Below, piece after piece: positions 1 to 12,200 of a stretch of DNA of 64,000 bases. Under the pieces are notes generated by a model. The model was not told where the DNA came from and ran no database searches. It saw only the letters and a list, made by a program, of their open reading frames with translations. This stretch comes from Skeletonema tropicum. Its lineage: Eukaryota > Bacillariophyta > Thalassiosirophyceae > Thalassiosirales > Thalassiosiraceae. The position numbers and the translations under genes were made by a program. The DNA is taken from positions 744,001-808,000 of the forward strand of contig CM074145.1 of NCBI GenBank assembly GCA_037178625.1, read 5' to 3'. Positions within the stretch are counted from its first letter, which is position 1. Each line of letters starts with the position of its first letter.

Positions 1-81
1 GATGACTTTGAAAATATCTGCTGTTGCTCCTTTCGTTCTAATTGGTTGTTGTTGTGCGCTGACTGATTATTTCTCATGCCG

Positions 82-264
82 TCACCATTCCTTCGTGGCA
101 TTAACTGCGGCGGTGTAGGTGCCAAATAATGATGTCGTAAATGATGCGCCTCCTCTTCTGGTGGAGTAGTGTCCACTGCTAGCAGCTGTCGTTGTAGATG
201 ATGTTACCACCACGAGTGGTGAGGTGGCTAGTAGGAGAGGAACGAAGTGGCTGCGTTTCAACAT
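82..264 (-). CDS. Possible first exon of a secreted or plastid-targeted protein
   Basis: A 60-codon open frame begins with ATG at 264. It starts with a basic residue pair and a hydrophobic stretch (LLLATSPLVVVTSS), then Ser/Thr-rich sequence, which looks like a signal peptide. It ends at a TGA right where a possible GT donor occurs (about 84), and a CAG acceptor lies about 68 bases further on near 17, so it may be exon 1 of a gene running off the left edge. No domain is recognisable. It could equally be a chance ORF. Confidence 0.3.
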   Translation of the reverse strand: MLKRSHFVPLLLATSPLVVVTSSTTTAASSGHYSTRRGGASFTTSLFGTYTAAVNATKEW

Positions 265-1190
265 GATGGCCGGTGGTTTTGTTGTAATATTTATGAAGTA
301 TGTAGTTATCCGAACTCTTGAGGCGGATGACCGCTGATGCCAATCAATGACTCACTAAATTTGAATCGATCTGAAACCTTCTAATCGATATGAAATAACG
401 GCTACTCATGATTGAACCTACTCGCTGCGGCTGCGTGAAATTAATTTGGCCACTTACTATGGCCACTTGCTTTGCTCTGGCCAACTAAGTACTGGCCACC
501 ACCACTGACATGTACTTGCAGAAGTTTTAACCTTTCATTCGATGTGCTTCTCGTAAGAAGTAACCGCCATACATTTGACATCATTTGACATCATTTTGAA
601 TTTGAAAGGGGTTTTGTGGGATAGGCCGAAAGTTTCTCACCTATTTGTGTCGTATCCGGTACAGTCTGGTATAGTGTTTCGTTGGCGTCATTGTATTCTT
701 CAACCACGATTGAAACAAGTGTCGTAGTTGATTTGAGTACCACCGACCTTTGTGTGAGTAATCTTCACAATGATTCACAATGACTTTCTCTTGGGATTGT
801 TCTTGCGGCACTCTACTCTCTCACATATTTTACCAGCGCAGTGGACGTGGCTGTACCATAAAAGAACACATTCACATACAATTACTTTCTCTTGAGATTT
901 TTCTTGCGGCACTCTCAATCTCACACACGCACAGAAAGAATGGATGAGTGTCGCTCAACGAATGAAAATATTACCAGTGACCAGCGAAGCTGACTGCTGC
1001 GGCTGTGTTAATGATGATAATAATAATGCTTACTGTACGACGGATGTAACATGAGGACACAACAACTATCAATAGCTTTAATAAGGTTATCACAATAATC
1101 AGCTTTGGTGGAGGCGCAGCTAGAGATAGCACCACATCTTAACGTGTGCTGCGCGAAGGAGGCTATTGCAAATACTTCATTCCAAATAAA
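265..1190. other. Intergenic; imperfect direct repeats
   Basis: No convincing gene. A roughly 43-bp imperfect direct repeat (core TTCTTGCGGCACTCT) lies at about 783-826 and 886-929. A cluster of GGCCAC/GGCCA words lies at 447-500. These probably belong to the 5' flanks of the diverging genes on either side. Confidence 0.5.
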
Positions 1191-3648
1191 ATGAACCAGC
1201 CTCTCCACCTCCTCCTCCTCTCCCTCTTCCTCCTCCTTCAATCATCACATGCCTCAACCCTCGACAACTACTGCGGCTCTTCGTGGGTAAACGCCGCCAA
1301 CGCCTGTCTCCTCCACTGTCCCAGCGGTTCCGATTCGGAATGCACCACCAAACTCGGTGAAGGGTTTGGTTGTTATTTATTCACCGGATGTCATGCCCGT
1401 GTCGAGGCTGGTGAATTTGGTGGTCGTGATCCTATAGGAGGAGGGTTGAATAATGATGAGGAGAAGGAGGTGGTGGTGCCGGTGGAGGAGACACGGTTTT
1501 GTGGGGTAGGATTATTTACAGGCAATGTTAACTTGTGATGAGGGAAAACGGTGTCGAAATGGGGAGGATAATGAAGTGTGCAGACGGAGATGTATGTGTG
1601 GAGGGATTGAATTGTCATAAACCGTTAATTACGTTACGAAGTGAGATGATCTTTACATTCACGGGAACAACCAAACCAATGGAAGACGAAGACTGGAATA
1701 TATTCAACCAAGTTATATTCTCCACACTCCAATCCACAACGACCGATCTCAACATCCATCTCGAAAGTATCACACTTCAAACTCAACGTAGTTACGATGA
1801 CACCACCACAGTCGAGGTAGATATCCTCCTACTCGGCAAATATCGTCCACCGCCCGAAGAAAACTTGAACACCATTGTCGAAAATTCCATCAATTTACAA
1901 AAGGATACAGTACGGATGAATTTAAAAAAGGTGGGGGCGGAAAATAAACGGTATTACTTTACAACTGACGTAAAAGATATTGATGCAGTGTCCAAGGAGA
2001 ATGCCACCAAAAGGCCAACGGTAAGTCCTACGGGTAGTACCAACGTTCAAACCGACGGATGTTCCGTCGTTATTGCCATCACCAAGTCCATCGGGAGTAC
2101 CAACGACAAGTCCATCGGGGGCTCCATCTTCCGAACCAAGTCGGGCACATGTCCAAGAACTTGAAACTGCAACCACCAATGAATTGAAGAATTTTGATGA
2201 TACCGCCCATGGCTTCTTGGTGAATCTTCGTACCACCACGGAGAGTCCGGTAGTTCTCATTAATGGACTAGAGTTTTATACCGAACGTACGGATACAGTG
2301 GGCTTTGAATTATGGTCAAAACTGGGTACCTTTGAGGGATATGAGGGTACCTATGATGGATGGGATATGATTGCCACGGGTACGGTCAAGGGTGCTGGAT
2401 ATGGACGATATACATCGATACCATCTGGGGTGTTTACTCCAGTGTCGATACCGGGAGGGGGAGGAGAGAAAGGTACACGAGCGTTTTATCTAACGTTGAA
2501 TTCCAAAGATTTGGTGAATTAATATGGGCAAAGCAGCCAGTACTGCTACTGATGGTGCGACGGATAAACGGGTCATGGCATCCGTCACCCGAATTGGAAA
2601 TTTATAATGGAAAGGCAGTGTTGTCCTATCCATTTCCCAATGCTGCCGAGACGTGGTTTTATCATTCCCCGAGGGTGTTTTTGGGTGTGGTGACGTATGA
2701 TCGATTGCCGTGTAAGCCGTTTAGTTTGTATGGGCCGGTGGAGGATTTGCCTTGTGGGGATGTCCCGACGGTGAGACCTACGTTGAGGCCTACGTTGAAA
2801 CCTGCAATGTTTGTGGAGGAGCAAGAAGTAGTGGTGGTTGATGGAGTGGAAGTGGAAGAAAAAGAAGAAGAGGAGGAACCGATTCTTACTAATACCGCAC
2901 CAACATTGAAGCCATCATCAAAAACGACTTCGCCTCCCACCACTTCGTTATCTCCAACTACATCTACACTTCCAACCATGTCGACTTCTCCGTCGATACC
3001 TCCTACCTCATCTCCAGTTGTATCTCTAAAAGCACGCATCACTAGTGACTCTTCACAACACTCCTGATAGATTCATGAGACAGGATGAGCGAGGTGTTTT
3101 TATTGACACTCTCATACAATTTTTGAATGATCAATCCGGAGAAACAATGGTGGTAGACGGGATTGACGTCGTGACTGAGGAGGCAATAGAGGTGCTGGCG
3201 TCGCCTACAATAGCACCTGTGACGACTCCTTCCCCCCAAGTTGCAACCAATATAACCACTCCTTCTCCTCAGGTTGAAAGCAATATCAGCTCAACAATAA
3301 ACACTACAAACACAACTTCAACATCACAGGAAGTAGCGCGGAGCACGTTCGGGCAAAGGCTGCTGAAGCAAGTACGCGGTGCGAGGCTTACTGTCATTTT
3401 GAAGATTATTTCAACAACGCTACCCCACAATCTTCTTGGCAACATGGCGGTAGTCGCCGTGGAAGAAAATTATGCAGATCTTGTGGCAGCATTTCATAGA
3501 GTTGGTGTTGATTATCCATATTTTGAGACTATTGATAGAGTTTCTTCTTCTTCTGCCGACGTCGATGTCTGGGACGAGACTGACAAGAACCCCATTGAAT
3601 CTGAAGGTGGTGCATCTTATGTGAAAAGCACTGACGATGAATCTAGCG

Positions 3649-3728
3649 GTGAGTTTATACCATGTTGTAGATCTATGCTCTGGCCACAGCCAATAGTCTT
3701 CTAACCATGACTCTCTTGTAATCCACAG
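3649..3728 (+). other. Intron in the surface-protein gene
   Basis: 80-nt intron with donor GTGAGT and acceptor CCACAG. It joins the extracellular part to the exon encoding the membrane segment. Splicing in phase 1 gives a GTG codon and keeps both frames open. Confidence 0.75.
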
Positions 3729-5044
3729 TGAACATCGGACTTTTAGTGTCACTCTTTTGGCTTACTTTAGCTGTCGGTAGTATTGTATTGCTAACGAAGG
3801 CTCGCTCTAAAATCATCAACGATAACATTGAAATTGAAAAACCTGATCAGCCTGAACCTACTGATCACTCGGACACCAACCTCCGCACTTCAATCTTGAG
3901 GCTCGTCCCACTTGGGACGGACGTAGAAAGTGACTCGAACTCGACGGGGTTGAGAAAAAGCTTAATGAGTAGATCTTCCCGCAAATCAAAAACATCAGGT
4001 TCTGCATCTTTGGAGAGCAGTTTGAGAGATGAATCTTTTCGCAACGACAGTTCATTCATGGACAGCGACGGATCTGGTTTGAGATCTTCGACGCGCCGGC
4101 CACTCACTTTATCACAGATTTTAGGCGTGAATTCTGATTCAGATTCAGATGCTGACCTAAGAAACAGCGGTGTCAGGAGAAGTGGAACTTCTATGAGAGC
4201 TTCACGGCGATCGATGAGTTCGGGTAGTGTGGAAGACAACGACGCTTCGCTGAGAAGCAGCAGTGTCAGAAGAAGTGGAACCTCTATGAGAGCTTTGCGG
4301 CGATCTTCGAGTAGTCTGGAAGGCAATGACGCTTCGCTGAGAAGCAGCAGTGTCAGAAGAAGTGGTACTGTCATGCGAGCTTCTATGCGGCGTTCGATCT
4401 CCAACTCGAATCATTCTTCTATGCGGCGATCCATCTCCAACTCGAATCATTCTTCTATGCGGCGATCGATCACTAACTCGAATCATTCTGGAATGCAGGA
4501 CGAAGACGCGAAAGGGGGAGAGTCTGTGAGGAAATCGAGAGCTCGAAATGCTCTTGGTAAAATCTGCAGTGTTTGATGATAACCTACCATCGCTGATGGG
4601 GAGTGATCGAGGTGAAGGACGAGGAATTAAGGAAGTCACAAAACAACTGTAGACACGGAAGCTAATACAGAGGATGACGAGGGCGAGTCAAAGATTAAGA
4701 TTCCTGAGCGGGCCCCAAGGAGACCTCGTAGATTAAGCCAGTCCATGACTGCTAAAGATGCTATGAGTTGGGGGCTGACAGAGGAGAAAAAGGAACATCC
4801 GATTACGCTGAAAAATGATCTTTACAAACCTCAACGACTTCGACAGAGTCATAGTGACGTCAACCTACGTGGTTCTACAACACGAGGAAACGCCGATAAT
4901 CTCGCTGTCAGTGACAGTGAACTGGGCAAACCAAGACGCCCTGAAAGCCGCGGTAGCAGTGATAATCCTCGTTCCATGACCAAAAGAGCTGAACGTCGCT
5001 TACTTTCACAGTCCATGACTGCCATGTCAACACCGCAACGAGAC

Positions 5045-6190
5045 GACGTTGATGCTACTAGCTTGAGACGTTCTAATGGAGCACGTGGCAGCAGTGACAA
5101 CCTACGTGGATCTACTAGAAGAGGCCCAGTGGCAAATGGGCTGAAAGATTCAACTACTCAACGTCGTTCTTCAGATGGGGACAACAATGATGATAGGCAG
5201 TTTCGAGGATCTATTAAGGGCGATGGCAAGCATCAATGAAATGGCAAGCATCAATGAAGCAAGTCTGCGAGGTTCAGTCAGAAGAAACGGCGACGTTGAT
5301 GCTGCTGGCTTGAGACGTTCTAATGGAGCACGTGGCAGCAGTGACAACCTACGTGGATCTACTAGAAGAAGCCCAGTGGCAAATGGGCTGAAAGATTCAA
5401 CTACTCAACGTCGTTCTTCAGATGGGGACAACAATGATGATAGGCAGTTTCGAGGATCTATAAGGGCGATGGCAAGCATCAATGAAATGGCAAGCACCAA
5501 TGAAGCAAGTCTGCGAGGTTCAGTCAGAAGAAACGGCGACGTTGATGCTGCTGGCTTGAGACGTTCTAATGGAGCACGTGGCAGCAGTGACAACCTACGT
5601 GGATCTACTAGAAGAGGCCCAGTGGCTAAATGGGCTGAAAGATTCGACTACTCAACGTCGTTCTTCAGATGGGGACAACCATGATAATAGGCAGTTTCGA
5701 GGATCTACGAGGGCGATGGCAAACATCAATGAAGCAAGTCTGCGAGGTTCAGTCAGAAGAAACGGCGACGTTGATGCTGCTGGCTTGAGACGTTCTAATG
5801 GAGCACGTGGCAGCAGTGACAACCTACGTGGATCTACTAGAAGAGGCCCAGTGGCTAATGGGCTGAAAGATTCGACTACTCAACGTCGTTCTTCAGATGG
5901 GGACAACAATGATGATAGGAAGTTTCGAGGATCTACAAGGGCGATGGCAAGCATCAATGAAGCAAGTCTCCGAGGTTCAGTCAGAAGAAACGGCGACGTT
6001 GATGCTGCTGGCTTGAGACGTTCTAATGGAGCTCGTGGCAGCAGTGACAACTTACGTGGATCTACTAGAAGAGGCCATTCGACTACTCAACGTCGTTCTT
6101 CAGATGGGGACAACAATGATGATAGGAAGTTTCGAGGATCTACAAGGGCGATGGCAGGCACCAATGAAGCAAGTCTCCGAGGCTCGGTAA
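5045..6190 (+). repeat. Coding tandem repeat, about 228-247 bp unit, 5 copies
   Basis: Units starting at about 5045, 5292, 5538, 5767 and 5995 encode a basic Ser/Arg/Gly-rich module (LRRSNGARGSSDNLRGSTRR, then DSTTQRRSSDGDN, then EASLRGSVRRNG). The second and third periods are longer through a duplicated MAS(I/T)NE block. The last copy lacks 24 bp (the PVANGLKD part). Comparison between units shows an extra T at about 5214 and an extra A at about 5628, each shifting the frame. Confidence 0.9.
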
Positions 6191-6406
6191 GGAGAAACGC
6201 CAATGAGGCAAGTCTCCGAGGTTCAGTCAGGAGAAACACTCCCGTCGGGGGAAGTGCCAGAACGAACGATCAGCAAAGAAGGACTGGTCCGAGGAGGCGA
6301 GAAATAGTCTGAAGTAACATATTTCATATTAAGCTAATAGCATACAATTCTTAACAGAGCATCTCTCAGATAAACTCTTTTTATCATAGCGCGGCCCGAC
6401 TTCAAA

Positions 6407-8419
6407 TCACAGGGGCGGCATTCCTCCAGCAGCTTTAACTTTGAGATTTGAAGAAGAAGATGTAATCGTCTCACCCATTAACGAAGCCAATCGTTGCTGT
6501 TTCACTCCATACAATTCAGCAAGCTCGACAAGACTCCTTCTTCTCTCCTCTAACCGAGTCCCTTCCTTCTTACTACTACCACTCCGAACCCTCTTTGTGG
6601 CAGTTATAATCGAATTCTTGGCAGTATGTTCTCCACCAATAAATTCAAATACCTGAACATCATATCCCGCAATCTCCAGTAAAATCGCACGAATGGAATC
6701 GGTAATTTGCTCCGTGGCACGCTCTCTATAAATAGCATGACGCAGCACATTTGAGAGTATGTGGTTAGGATTATTGGAAACATGACGATCAATTTGAGGT
6801 CGTAATTCGTGTTGACAGCAGGGCGCTGTAACGATAACTTCCACCCCTCGACCGATGGCGAACCACATTGCGTCATCTGTGGCTGTGTCACAGGCATGAA
6901 GTGCAATTACAATATCCACCGAATCTTTATCCTCTCCGCTGCTTTGATACTGCTGCTGCTGCTGCTGCTGCTCACCAAAGATACTATTGTCAGTTTCACC
7001 AATTGACCCTTCAATAAAGTTGAGATTTTCAAACTTTCCTTTACCAAGTTCTCGAGCAATACCGTTGATTTCACGTACAAGTTTGGGTCGACGCTCAATT
7101 CCCTGTGTCTCAACTACACAGTCCGCACTGTTGTATTTGTCCGAGAGGTAGGAATGGAGAGAAAATGTCAGGTATCCTCTTCCACAACCCATATCAATTG
7201 CTACGAATATTCTTTGGACTCGTTACTATTGTTCTGCTGCATTTTGAGAGTAACTGGTCTCAACGAGATTACTCACAATCTCAACAAACTTTTGACACTG
7301 TCGTAGTTTAGATGCCATGCCAACCTTGGGTTTGTTATCCGAGTTTGTCACTCCAAGTTTTTGAAAGAATTCAGAAGAGGTTGACAAGGGAACATTCTTT
7401 GTTCTATCATGGGATAATTGTGTTGGATCATTCATAAGTTGTTGAGATTTGCCCTTCTCTTTGTTCTTATTCTTCTTTTTCGATGGACGAAATGATGCTT
7501 TTTTACCATGCAATTGAAGATCATACACTCCATTGGAATTGACCAATTCACCCGATCGTATATCCATTTCTCCATTCTTATTCATTGTTGCTCCCCATTC
7601 TGACAAGGGGACAACACTGTCTGCACTGCTGTTGCTGCCATTGTTGTCCCCCCAAGCCGTTGCAAATATTCCTCGCAATCCATTCTCAACTTCACTCACA
7701 TCTAATGCTGTAATCTCGTCATCATTTTCATTGAGTGTACCAATTTTCCAATTTTGAGCAATATCAGTGGCAAGATGATACTTGATTGTCACTTGTAAGT
7801 ACAAACTACCCGACTCCACAGCATCATCATCAGCATTATTTTTCGTCTCTTCTTCTTATCTTGCAAGGAACACCAGTCGTCCCAAAATAGTTTTATATTT
7901 TCCTCGTAATGCCTCCTTTTCTCTTTCAAGCTTTGCATCGACATCGTCTGTATTGTTGGATGATGCTTTGTTGTTGTTGTTGTTGTTGCGTCGTTTCTTT
8001 CTGGGAGCTGGTGGACCTTTGAGAGTGAATGATTCAAATGTTTTGTCTTGGAGAGAGGTCAACACGGTAGTTATGAATTCATCAATGATGGAGGAGGTTT
8101 GCTGTGCATGTGTAGAGGACTGTGCAGCGTTGTCAGTTGTTGTGCTCATGGAAAGAGTACGATGAGTACGATGTGCAGCCGCTGTTGGAACATGATGTGA
8201 TGGGAAGCATCTTGGGTGATGTTTTTTTGTAGAGTGATGTTTTCTGGTTACAGTAGCCTTTGCAGCTGACAATTGAAATTGTGAGGTTGAAAATGAAGCG
8301 CCTGGCGTTGTCGTTGAGAAGAATAACAGTAATAGCAGTGCCGACGAGGTCTGCCGTAGTGCAACCATGGTCAACATGTCTTTGGTAGAGATTGATGGTG
8401 GTGAATGAGTGAGCAACAT
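6407..8419 (-). CDS. SAM-dependent methyltransferase (Methyltransf_32-like), with in-frame stops
   Basis: Reading from ATG at 8419, the protein starts with a hydrophobic leader (SSALLLLLFFSTTTPGASF), consistent with a signal peptide followed by an ASAFAP-like plastid motif. A Lys/Asn-rich region and conserved blocks (YLQVTIKYHLATDIAQNW; KLRQCQKFVEIV) follow. The catalytic domain carries a SAM-binding motif (DMGCGRGYLTF) and the family signature ALHACDTATDD plus APCCQHEL, as in PF13679-type methyltransferases. Substrate unknown. A Gln repeat (CAG-type codons) lies near 6950-6972. One frame runs throughout but is cut by TAA at about 7857 and by TAG-TAA at about 7226-7231. The second could be removed by a ~72-nt intron with a weak donor (GTAATC...CGTAG); I see no intron for the first. 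It may be a recent pseudogene. Confidence 0.7.
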
Positions 8420-8420
8420 G

Positions 8421-8474
8421 GTGATTTTTTCTTCTTTGGCGGGGTCTTAGGTTGATTGGTACGCACGCTTTATT
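8421..8474 (+). promoter_or_regulatory. 54-bp motif shared with the 17.5-kb promoter
   Basis: The block (GTGATTTTTTCTTCTTTGG, then GTCTTAGGTTG, then TGGTACGCACGCTT) lies directly upstream of the minus-strand ATG at 8419. A near-identical copy lies at 17539-17590, upstream of the plus-strand gene at 17692. Its position next to two start codons suggests a shared 5' element, but it may simply be a dispersed repeat. Confidence 0.45.
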
Positions 8475-8744
8475 GCTGGATAGACAGACAAAGCAAGACA
8501 TGCACATTTTCAGAAATAATGAGCTCGAGTGATAATCATGACTTTCCCTTCATCCTGTGCAACCCTATCCACGTCGCATCATGTCACTAAGTACGGTCAC
8601 AACTCACAATTTATTGTAGATGAAAGATTAAAGTATTGTAGCCAACAGCATGGCATTGGAAGTATAATTGAGTCTCGCTCCCATTCATTGAGTCTCGGTT
8701 GCCCTGCCCCATTTCCGTCATTGAAAGCTCAAATTGAACACTCT

Positions 8745-9100
8745 CTGCCGGCAACCAGGTCAGCGTTGCCGCCGCTGGAATAGACCAAGTTAATAGCCGT
8801 AATAACGGCCGATCGGTGGCTGATCGCTACTATGGATTACTATGTCTGTGTTATTGTGCTTGGATCCAGCAGAAACGCTCCTTGGGATGTTCAATGAGCC
8901 CTATTCAATGGGCGGCGCTCGCCGGACGTCACCGTCTAATATTGCCTCCATGCTGCCTTCTCTCAGGGGATTTGGCAGTGGCAAGAGCTTCAACACCAAC
9001 TTAGTAATCCATAGTAACAGTCAGCCACCAATCATCCCATAATACGGCTATTAACTTGGTCTAATTCAACGGCGGCAACGGTGACCATGGTTGCCGTGCC
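8745..9100. repeat. Foldback element with ~97-bp inverted arms
   Basis: Left arm 8745-8841 and right arm 9003-9100 are about 85 percent reverse-complementary (shared cores GACCAAGTTAATAGCCGT and TACTATGGATTACT). The loop is ~161 bp. No ORF is plausible. It looks like a foldback/MITE insertion; no target duplication is clear. Confidence 0.7.
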
Positions 9101-9202
9101 TTGAGCGGCGTGGTTAGTGCTGATCACCCTGTTCGGACCGGTACTGACTTTCGCATTCCAGTACCTACCATACAAAACGAAAGCATACATTATTTACTAT
9201 TT

Positions 9203-12200
9203 CTATGCTGACTCGACCACCGTTGACTCCGGCTGAGCCTGTGCATCATCTTGATCTGTCACAGTCACTTCTTCAGCATGTCTTATCTTGAGAATAATTG
9301 ATGTAATATCAATGTTGTGTTCATCCAACACAAGATCTTTGACTTTGTCCAACAAAACGTCGCGGTGATGAATGAGCTCGCTTTCCTCGCCTGCAAATGC
9401 GACTTGTTTCACATGCTTGGTTTCCACTTCGCTGACTGGCCTCGGAACGCGATTCATTGCAGCAAGTTCACCTTCCTGCTGTGATTGCGGAGATGCATGT
9501 GAGTGTGAGGCGTGACTTCCCTGAGCCTGAGCCTGAGACCACTTCGACTTCGTCTTAGTTGAAAACCTCGACACAACCGAAGACCGATCACTTCCCTTGC
9601 TCTTCCATCTAAGTATTTTTGGTACAAATATTAGCAACAGAATCGTCGAGCAGACAATGAAAATGATCCCACACCACACAAAAAAGTATGCTACGAAGGG
9701 AAGAGAAAAAGTGAGTCTTCACAGAAGTGAGACGAGAGGGAAGAATGCCACGCCGCGGTCTACTTACCAGATGGATCATTGTAGACTATCACGAGGAGAG
9801 GAACACCAACGATAAATATCTGAAACATCGACAAGGTGGCCAACCCAATATATTTGCTCTCGGCGAGCTCATCTTCAATAGATCTAGCCTGATAAGCTTG
9901 CACATTTACGATGACCAACGCAACAAAGTTCAGTATAGCTAACGTTGCAATAAAGCCTTTCCATTGATTTCCTTGTGACATGCAACGACCGTAAGATGTC
10001 AATTCATCAGTGTAAACTCGTTCGAAGACCATGGGATCTACAATTGTCCAAGACAATAAGATGACGAAGTTTAAAGTCATGAGCACTGCAAATGGCTTCA
10101 AAACGTCCTTTTCTGTAACTACGACTCTTCTCATTGCCGCAGCTGCTGTAAACACCCTATTAATCCTCCAAAGCTTGCTGAACATTCGCGCTAAACACCA
10201 AAGAAAATCCAAGCGACACAAGCCACTGGATAGGAACGAAAATATTATGTGAGATCGAGAAGGCACTTTTCTGTCCCTGAATGCAACTGCGATTAACTTG
10301 CTTTGTATTATACTTACCGGAATCGAAGCGCAAGCTGCATTTCGGCCTCGTTCGGTAGAATCAGTGTCATCAATACCCAGAGGAAAGATAGCGCATGACA
10401 GCACGAGTGCACCGAAACAGATTAGATGAAGGAAAATGGGCTGGGAGATCATAACCACGCGATGCTTACGGTTGATGGCAACCCAACCCGAGAACAATAA
10501 ACCCATGGAAATGATAACGAAGCCAAGCGCATAACCAACCCAACGAACATCGCCAATTAGGTTCTTATCTTCGTTGAGCTTGCCATAGACTCCCCGTAAT
10601 TTCTGGTACTGTTGCAAAATCTTTTCCGACTTTTCACTATTAGCTCGAGTGTCATATTTCTGAATCACTTTCTTCATTTGTGCTGTGGCATCCGTCACAA
10701 CATCACGCCTCATTTGATCTGTTATTGCAATCCCTTTTGTTGTATTCAAATGATTGAAGACTGCTGTATCAAGAATGCTCATCATTTTTGTGGCCTCGGG
10801 AAAGCGGATATCGACTACAAGATTTGGAGATCGCAGACCTTCCTTGATTGATCCCAGATATGCTTCAGTAGTTTCCCTATCAAACCCCTGTTCAACATAG
10901 TCATCCACGTTCATATGACCCAATCGATAAGGATCATAACCAGCTTCGGCTTCACGAGATCCAATTTTGGGAATGACTATCTTGCTCGATTGCTCTTCGC
11001 TAGCTGAAAATGTCAAAAACTCCATTGCTAGCTTCTTCTTCTCGTCGGATATATTCCCATTGACCTGAATGAATAGAATGGAATGATATGAGGATATTAA
11101 TAATAATAATATAACTCATATCATATGTACATTTTTTGAATGCAATACAAAATAGCCAAGATACTCACAGCTCCACTCCATCCTCCAAAAGCAGCATATG
11201 GAGCATAGTTCACGAAACCAATATCATCATAGTACTCAGCATTGGGACACAACTCTTTAGTGCAAGTTACCAGCGTCCCCGTCTCTCTATCCAGAACCCT
11301 CTGAGAGCCAGGCACCCTATCAATCCCCAACTTTCCAGGAATCTTATCTTGCAAAAATACATTCCCCCAATTCACAGTCAGCGCGCAGTCGTCATCGGCC
11401 ATACTGAATTCTACACAATGCTCAAGTTCCGTAGGATGGCCATACTTGTGCTGCTTCTCGAATATTTTGAGTGTCTCGATCAAAGCGTCATGTGTCAGTG
11501 GTAGCATGTCTTTAGTGTCAAACAATGATCCCTCGGAAGAGCCCCTAGTTTGCGTCATACTGGACAAAACTTGCATTGCCCAATACGGTCCAGCACACTG
11601 CGGTTGTCTCCCGATACAAGAACCCATTAATGTTTTGTTCGTTGGAGGAAATAACTTGCCATGGACTTGCTCTGCGATGTGATTATATTCTCGCCACGTT
11701 CGTGGAGGTTGGAAGTTGTAATAGTCGAGAATTTCCTTGTTGTAGAAGAGATGGAGAAGATCGCCGTCGAAAGGCGTCATTAAGATTTTTCCATTGTAGC
11801 TGGCAATGATTTCACGATACCCAGCTTGAATTTGTAGATGATGGAAAGAGAAACATTCAGAGATATATGTTGTATTAAGCATCATATCATGAAATTGAAG
11901 AATGAAATAGCGTGTGGTGTTAGAGATGAAACTTACGAAAGATATCTAGCCACTCTTCGAGATAGTTTTCTTGGATGTATGCTGTCAAATCAGCAAAGCC
12001 ATTGTATGGGGCTACCGAACCCATGATAGTTGGAGGCGCGACGACTGAAGTAAGGAGAGATATTTGTATATTTGTAGGTTGGTGAGTATACATCCACATC
12101 CAAGAAACAAAAAGATATAACACATGTTGAAAGTATTCACTGACAAATTAAATTCACTGATGTAAGTACTTACAAACGTCAAACAGCCCCAAGCCCAGCC

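Larger units (their letters stand above)
1191..6312 (+). pseudogene. Large surface-type membrane protein, multiply frameshifted
   Basis: ATG at 1191 opens a signal peptide (MNQPLHLLLLSLFLLLQ) followed by a Cys-rich module (CGSSWVNAANAC...C). Then come an alpha/beta-looking domain, PTxSP / PTLRPTLKP linkers, a domain with DGWDMIATGTV and GTRAFYLTLNSKDL, a second copy of the first domain (GVFIDTLIQFL), a clean intron at 3649-3728 (GTGAGT...CACAG), one membrane segment (NIGLLVSLFWLTLAVGSIVL) and a Ser/Arg-rich cytoplasmic tail ending in tandem repeats. This architecture (secreted Cys-rich head, Pro/Thr stalk, one membrane segment, basic repeat tail) is what I would expect of a diatom cell-surface protein; no precise function can be given. 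The frame changes at about 1515-1535, 2010-2060, 2520, 2585, 3030-3045, 4570, 4640, 5214 and 5628, each explainable by a one-base indel. It is either a decaying gene or a poorly polished sequence; I call it pseudogene-like. Confidence 0.65.

Noticed and set aside
1505..1521. 16-nt micro-intron GTAGG...ACAG in the surface gene
   Set aside because: Far shorter than any other intron here, and the resulting frame does not lead into the next conserved block.
2000..2050. GTAAGT at about 2021 as a splice donor in the Pro/Thr linker
   Set aside because: No acceptor at a plausible distance restores the frame; a one-base indel explains the shift better.
1391..3752. Minus-strand ORFs of 60-126 codons
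   Set aside because: Antisense of the surface-protein gene; no leader or domain.
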